The notes under the pieces are model-generated. The model was not told where the DNA came from. It saw nothing but the letters and a program-made list of their open reading frames with translations, and ran no database searches. Below, one piece after another: positions 53,495 through 59,108 of a stretch of 59,108 bases of DNA. The position numbers were made by a program, and so were the translations under genes. The stretch's first letter is position 1. Each line of letters opens with the position of its first letter. Origin of the DNA: DP-20 sp964539925 (GTDB taxonomy: Bacteria; Desulfobacterota; Binatia; UBA9968); the NCBI GenBank assembly GCA_964539925.1, contig CAZILB010000003.1, positions 1 through 59,108 on the forward strand. The letters are read 5' to 3'.

Positions 53495-53629
53495 TCAGGT
53501 CGCTTTTTGCCCGGCGTTTTCGGTCTGCGGCCGCTTGCCGATCTGCTCACCGCTGGGAAGTTGTTCGTATTTCAACAACAATCGCTCGTCCATTGCCGCA
53601 TATTTTTTCGCCCAGTCGGTCTGACTCAT
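53495..53629 (-). CDS. Small 44-aa protein downstream of the racemase-fold gene
   Basis: Encodes MSQTDWAKKYAAMDERLLLK, then YEQLPSGEQIGKRPQTENAG and QKAT. GGAGG lies about 8 bp upstream of the ATG. The product is hydrophilic with a likely amphipathic helix in the first half. It is 25 bp downstream of the racemase-fold gene and probably cotranscribed. I do not recognise it. Confidence 0.55.
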   Translation of the reverse strand: MSQTDWAKKYAAMDERLLLKYEQLPSGEQIGKRPQTENAGQKAT

Positions 53630-53654
53630 TGCCAATGCCTCCGAAGTATTCAAC

Positions 53655-54416
53655 TTAGCTCGCCGGCGCCACATTGCCGCTCAACAAGACCCCGCCGCCG
53701 GGCACCGGATTCTCTATTTTCAGCCGGTGGTAGGTCAACCACATCTCCGCGGACAGGGCCCACACGACTTTAATCTTCAGATCGCGCTCCAGATACTCGA
53801 TGGCCGGCGCCGCGTCCCAACCGCCGCCGTTGATATAAAGCGCGTCCACCGATGGCATTTTTTCGAGGGCCTTCTTGCAGTGGCGATAGACGTCCGTATG
53901 AGACACTTCGTCCAAAGCCAATAGCGACGTCGTATAAAGCCCCGAATTCTCGCCGGTCATGCTCAAGCCCGCGATGACTTCCGACTGGATACCGAAACGC
54001 GCAAAATAATTGCCGATCGACTGATTCAGCTCGCGGCCGTAATAGGTCGCCACCGCCACCTTTCGCGCTCCCAGGGACTTCAAAGCGATCGCATGCGGCT
54101 CCATTGGCGTCACCACCGGCAAGCCGATTTTCTCCGACAGTTCGGCCGCCCACTGCCGTTCGAAATCCAATCCTTTGAGCAAGAACGGCGGCGTGCCGCT
54201 CACCGAGATGATATCGCAGCCGACCTCCTTGAGCTGTATCGCCAGTTCCGTGGCCTTCTTGAAGCCTTCGAGAAAACTCTCCCGCTTCTCGCTGCGAAAG
54301 CCGATGAACGTCGGCACGATCTCGACGCCCTCGGGCGCGTGTTTGTACCAGTAAGCAAAGGACTTCCCCCGATGCGTCGGCTTGATCAAGCCGATACGAG
54401 CGCGCCAGGCAACCAT
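53655..54416 (-). CDS. Asp/Glu racemase / maleate isomerase-fold protein without the two catalytic Cys
   Basis: A 253-aa protein of the maleate isomerase / arylmalonate decarboxylase superfamily. It opens WRARIGLIKPTHRGKSFAYW. The position of the first catalytic Cys reads IISVSGTPPFLLKG and that of the second reads ALYINGGGWDAAPAIEYLE, so both Cys appear replaced by Gly or Ser-type residues. Other features, LPVVTPMEPHAIALKSLGAR and LKIKVVWALSAEMWLTYHRL, are kept. The ATG at 54416 follows AAGGGAGGG. It may use other chemistry or act as a binding protein. A 44-aa gene follows. Confidence 0.75.
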   Translation of the reverse strand: MVAWRARIGLIKPTHRGKSFAYWYKHAPEGVEIVPTFIGFRSEKRESFLEGFKKATELAIQLKEVGCDIISVSGTPPFLLKGLDFERQWAAELSEKIGLPVVTPMEPHAIALKSLGARKVAVATYYGRELNQSIGNYFARFGIQSEVIAGLSMTGENSGLYTTSLLALDEVSHTDVYRHCKKALEKMPSVDALYINGGGWDAAPAIEYLERDLKIKVVWALSAEMWLTYHRLKIENPVPGGGVLLSGNVAPAS

Positions 54417-54493
54417 TTGGAGTCCCTCCCTTCTTTGACAAACTTCATGCATTGTTCCCGATTCAACAACCGCTCCTGTGCGGCGACTGAGTC

Positions 54494-54979
54494 TTAGTGT
54501 TTGTGTCCCCCATCGCCGTGTCCCCTGCCGCCGAGCGAGTCAAGATAAGCCGCCAGGTCCGCGACCTGCTTCACGGTGAGGACCTCGGAGAAATCCGGCA
54601 TTTTGGAGCGGCCGTCGGGGCCTAGATATCCCCGCTCTTTGGCGTCCGCGGGGACATAGGCGTCCGGGTTGATGATCGACTCGGCGAAAAATTCCAGTGG
54701 ATGCGCACCGGCCATCTGAGAAAGCTCCGGCCCGACGGTTTTTTCTTCGGGATCCGGCGGCGGTAATTTTTCGCCTTTCACTTCATGACAATTGTAACAC
54801 TGCGCTTCCACAAACAGCTCTCTTCCCGCCTGTGCGTCGCCCTTTGGCAGTGTAAACGTCCAACTCTCCGTGCCGTGCTGGTGTCCATCTCCTCCGTCAG
54901 GCGCCTCCGAGTGGCGCCCGCAGCCGGCCCATATGATAAGCGAAAAAAGCAAAACCAATCTATAAATGCAAGGTTTCAC
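54494..54979 (-). CDS. c-type cytochrome lipoprotein with His-rich ends
   Basis: A 161-aa haem protein. The N-terminal signal MKPCIYRLVLLFSLIIWAGC ends in a lipobox. The haem motif is CYNCHEVKG and the axial Met is likely in RSKMPDFSEVLT. His-rich stretches lie near the N-terminus (GGDGHQHG) and at the end (RGHGDGGHKH), which could bind copper or nickel. It lies downstream of the copper ATPase gene on the same strand with a 102-bp gap, so it may share its regulation. Confidence 0.88.
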   Translation of the reverse strand: MKPCIYRLVLLFSLIIWAGCGRHSEAPDGGDGHQHGTESWTFTLPKGDAQAGRELFVEAQCYNCHEVKGEKLPPPDPEEKTVGPELSQMAGAHPLEFFAESIINPDAYVPADAKERGYLGPDGRSKMPDFSEVLTVKQVADLAAYLDSLGGRGHGDGGHKH

Positions 54980-55081
54980 GCGATTGATTACCCTCCCGAC
55001 TCGTTATTCAAATTCAACTTATTCCCCGATCCGAAAAACCATGAAGCCGGCGCCGTTCATCGCTTGATCCGATTAGTTTAT

Positions 55082-57805
<2,724 letters not shown>

Positions 57806-57907
57806 GCGAAAAACCTCCTTTTGCGAATTCACACAAGCTGACGCATGAGCCGGTTTCCAATTACACTTCTCCGGGAAAAGTTGTGAAACGCCATTCGGCC
57901 GCAATAC

Positions 57908-58432
57908 TTAAGAGCAATGGCAGTCCAGGCAGCCATGCGTGGCACAGATTCGGCAAGTGTCTTCAAGCCGCCGTTTTAACTGAGCGCGCGCGCGATGGAG
58001 GCGGACGTTTAGGTTGTTCTTGCTGATGCCCAGGCTCGCGGTTAAAACTTCCGGCGATTCGCCCTCTAAATCCAGCCGGCGGATCAGCGCTCCATATTGA
58101 GGCGGCAAAGTCGGAATCAGCCGCTCTATGCACGCGCACACCATGCGCGTTTCCTCTTCGCTGGGAGGTAAGTCCATCTCGCCCCGGAGCCTTTCCAGGG
58201 CGCGGTCCTGCGCATCCCGCCGGCGGTAAAGATCGATGATTGTGCGGCGGAGAATGCGATAGAACCAAGCCCTGGCGCTTTCCTCGTTTCCAAGCTGCTC
58301 CTCCGCTCGAAGAGCCTTGAGCAAACTGTCCTGCAGCGCGTCGGCGGCGAGCTCGGGGTCTCCCAGCCGTCTGCGGGCAAACCCGACAAACTCGTCAAGG
58401 TTTCCCAGTAGAACCTTCTCGATTTTCTTCAT
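57908..58432 (-). CDS. CorE-like ECF sigma factor with Cys-rich tail
   Basis: A 174-aa group-4 sigma factor. Region 2 is LGDPELAADALQDSLLKALR with ARAWFYRILRRTIIDLYRR; region 4 is LPPQYGALIRRLDLEGESPE and LGISKNNLNVRLHRARAQL. The last 15 residues are CRICATHGCLDCHCS, five closely packed Cys. Such a tail is known in CorE-type sigma factors, where copper redox state sets activity without a separate anti-sigma. It sits 102 bp upstream of the copper ATPase gene, supporting control of copper export. No anti-sigma gene is adjacent. Confidence 0.9.
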   Translation of the reverse strand: MKKIEKVLLGNLDEFVGFARRRLGDPELAADALQDSLLKALRAEEQLGNEESARAWFYRILRRTIIDLYRRRDAQDRALERLRGEMDLPPSEEETRMVCACIERLIPTLPPQYGALIRRLDLEGESPEVLTASLGISKNNLNVRLHRARAQLKRRLEDTCRICATHGCLDCHCS

Positions 58433-58510
58433 CTCTTGGACTTCATTCTTGAGCTTCTCCCCTCCAGGAATCTTGCTCGCGTCACATCCGTAGAAAAGTC
58501 CCGTGAACTG

Positions 58511-58657
58511 TCAATCTTTCGCGTACTTCTCCGGCTCCTGCTCGAACCGCGCCTTACAGCCGACGGCGCAGAAATAGTAGGTCTTGCCCTTGTAAACCGC
58601 CGTGCCCGCAGCGCTCTTCTCGTCCACCTGCATCCCGCAGACTGGATCTTTTGCCAT
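58511..58657 (-). CDS. YHS-domain protein
   Basis: A 48-aa YHS-domain protein, MAKDPVCGMQVDEKSAAGTA, then VYKGKTYYFCAVGCKARFEQ and EPEKYAKD. The Cys residues in PVCGM and YYFCAVGC make a metal site. YHS domains are often found in copper ATPases and in stand-alone proteins near them. GGAGG precedes the ATG. It lies between the CC-motif membrane gene and the CorE-like sigma gene on the same strand. A role as copper or heavy-metal chaperone is likely. Confidence 0.88.
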   Translation of the reverse strand: MAKDPVCGMQVDEKSAAGTAVYKGKTYYFCAVGCKARFEQEPEKYAKD

Positions 58658-58732
58658 TTTCGTCACCTCCTTTTTTTAAATTTCGTCATCGAAATGTTTC
58701 CATTGCGCCTCAACCGTTGAACTGCTTCGTAC

Positions 58733-58972
58733 CTATTTCATTGCATGGGCGCGCGAAAATTTGGCGACCCTGTTTGCCATATAAATAATCCCTGCTAAAT
58801 TGGACGCCAATCCGAACCAAAATAATTCGATCTGGTATTGCGCCACCAAAGCTATCGCCCCGGCGGCGCCGACGACGGGGAGGATGTTGGTCAGATAATG
58901 AGCGCAGCAAGAAATCATCGCAGCAGTTGACGTCGTCCCCGACACGGCGACAACCTTTCCCGACTTGTCCAT
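58733..58972 (-). CDS. Small membrane protein with CC motif
   Basis: A 79-aa protein with two predicted helices, ILPVVGAAGAIALVAQ and IELFWFGLASNLAGIIYMAN. The first is preceded by MISCCAHYLTNILP; a Cys-Cys-x-His motif at a membrane edge suits soft-metal binding, as in MerT/MerC-type transporters. It is the first gene of the copper locus on this strand. The start at 58972 is the only one in frame after an upstream TAA. Function is inferred from context. Confidence 0.65.
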   Translation of the reverse strand: MDKSGKVVAVSGTTSTAAMISCCAHYLTNILPVVGAAGAIALVAQYQIELFWFGLASNLAGIIYMANRVAKFSRAHAMK

Positions 58973-59087
58973 TCCCCGGACCGGTTTTGCGCCGATCGGA
59001 GCGTAACAGAAAATTTACAGAGATTTAATCGACCACAGGGGCGGGGCAAGCTAACTCCGATCGCGAATTGTGGTAAGAAATCGACTT

Positions 59088-59108
59088 ATGTCGGAGAATT
59101 TTGCGGTC
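59088..59108 (+). CDS. Possible gene start cut by the window edge
   Basis: ATG at 59088 opens MSENFAV and runs off the window. There is only a weak GTAAG upstream. It would be divergent from the copper locus. Too short to identify. Confidence 0.2.

Overview
The window looks like part of a metagenome-derived chromosome from an uncultured, GC-rich (roughly 58% by eye), diderm-type bacterium. Secreted lipoproteins, c-type cytochromes, a TTG/GTG-tolerant start pattern, a homodimeric pyruvate dehydrogenase, menaquinone-type genes (polyprenyl diphosphate synthase next to a UbiE/MenG methyltransferase) and the prkA-yeaH-spoVR trio would fit lineages such as Methylomirabilota, Binatota or former Deltaproteobacteria. 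No rRNA or marker gene settles this. A 100-N scaffold gap at 1932-2031 is flanked by an identical 55-bp sequence, so it is probably an unmerged contig overlap rather than missing DNA.

Layout. 1-3.8 kb (minus): an ECF sigma / zinc-finger anti-sigma pair, an ArsM-like methyltransferase fused to a four-helix membrane domain (interrupted by the gap), a secreted cupin, and a second ArsM-like methyltransferase. The reading frame of this last gene continues past an in-frame UGA followed by a bacterial SECIS-like hairpin, so it is predicted to be a selenoprotein. Two matching ECF-type promoters (GGAACY-N16-CGTC) sit before the sigma gene and before the cupin gene. 3.9-17.4 kb (minus): a long co-directional run starting with a receiver-like protein, valS, nadC, birA, coaX, an EF-G-2-like GTPase, a zinc ribbon, two amidohydrolases, a gamma-glutamyltransferase, a luciferase-like oxidoreductase and a pterin dehydratase. 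17.4-26.1 kb: tRNA-Leu(CAG), a cytochrome c lipoprotein, a PuuD-like membrane protein, the quinone-related genes, a solitary nuoB, cspA, a homoserine-kinase-like APH kinase, a phosphatase and tRNA-Met(CAU).

26.2-32.6 kb: lipoate ligase divergent from aceE-aceF-lpdA, closed by a strong terminator. 32.8-43.9 kb: mixed genes (M20 peptidase, Schlafen-type regulator, methyltransferase, a BFD-type [2Fe-2S]/zinc-ribbon protein without a canonical start, TenA, solute-binding protein, RidA, alpha/beta hydrolase, SDR, ferritin-like and VOC proteins). 43.9-47.1 kb: a large membrane histidine kinase and a NusG paralogue. 47.2-52.2 kb: prkA-yeaH-spoVR behind a perfect 16-bp palindrome and a small ORF. 52.3-54.5 kb: a long AroE homologue and an Asp/Glu-racemase-fold protein with a 44-aa partner. 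54.5-59.1 kb (minus): a cytochrome c followed by a copper locus, made of a CC-motif membrane protein, a YHS protein, a CorE-like sigma factor with a Cys-rich tail, and a cupredoxin-HMA-P1B-ATPase fusion.

The strongest candidate for something new is the 1-3.8 kb cluster. It pairs a predicted selenocysteine methyltransferase with a cysteine paralogue fused to a membrane domain, apparently under one ECF sigma factor.
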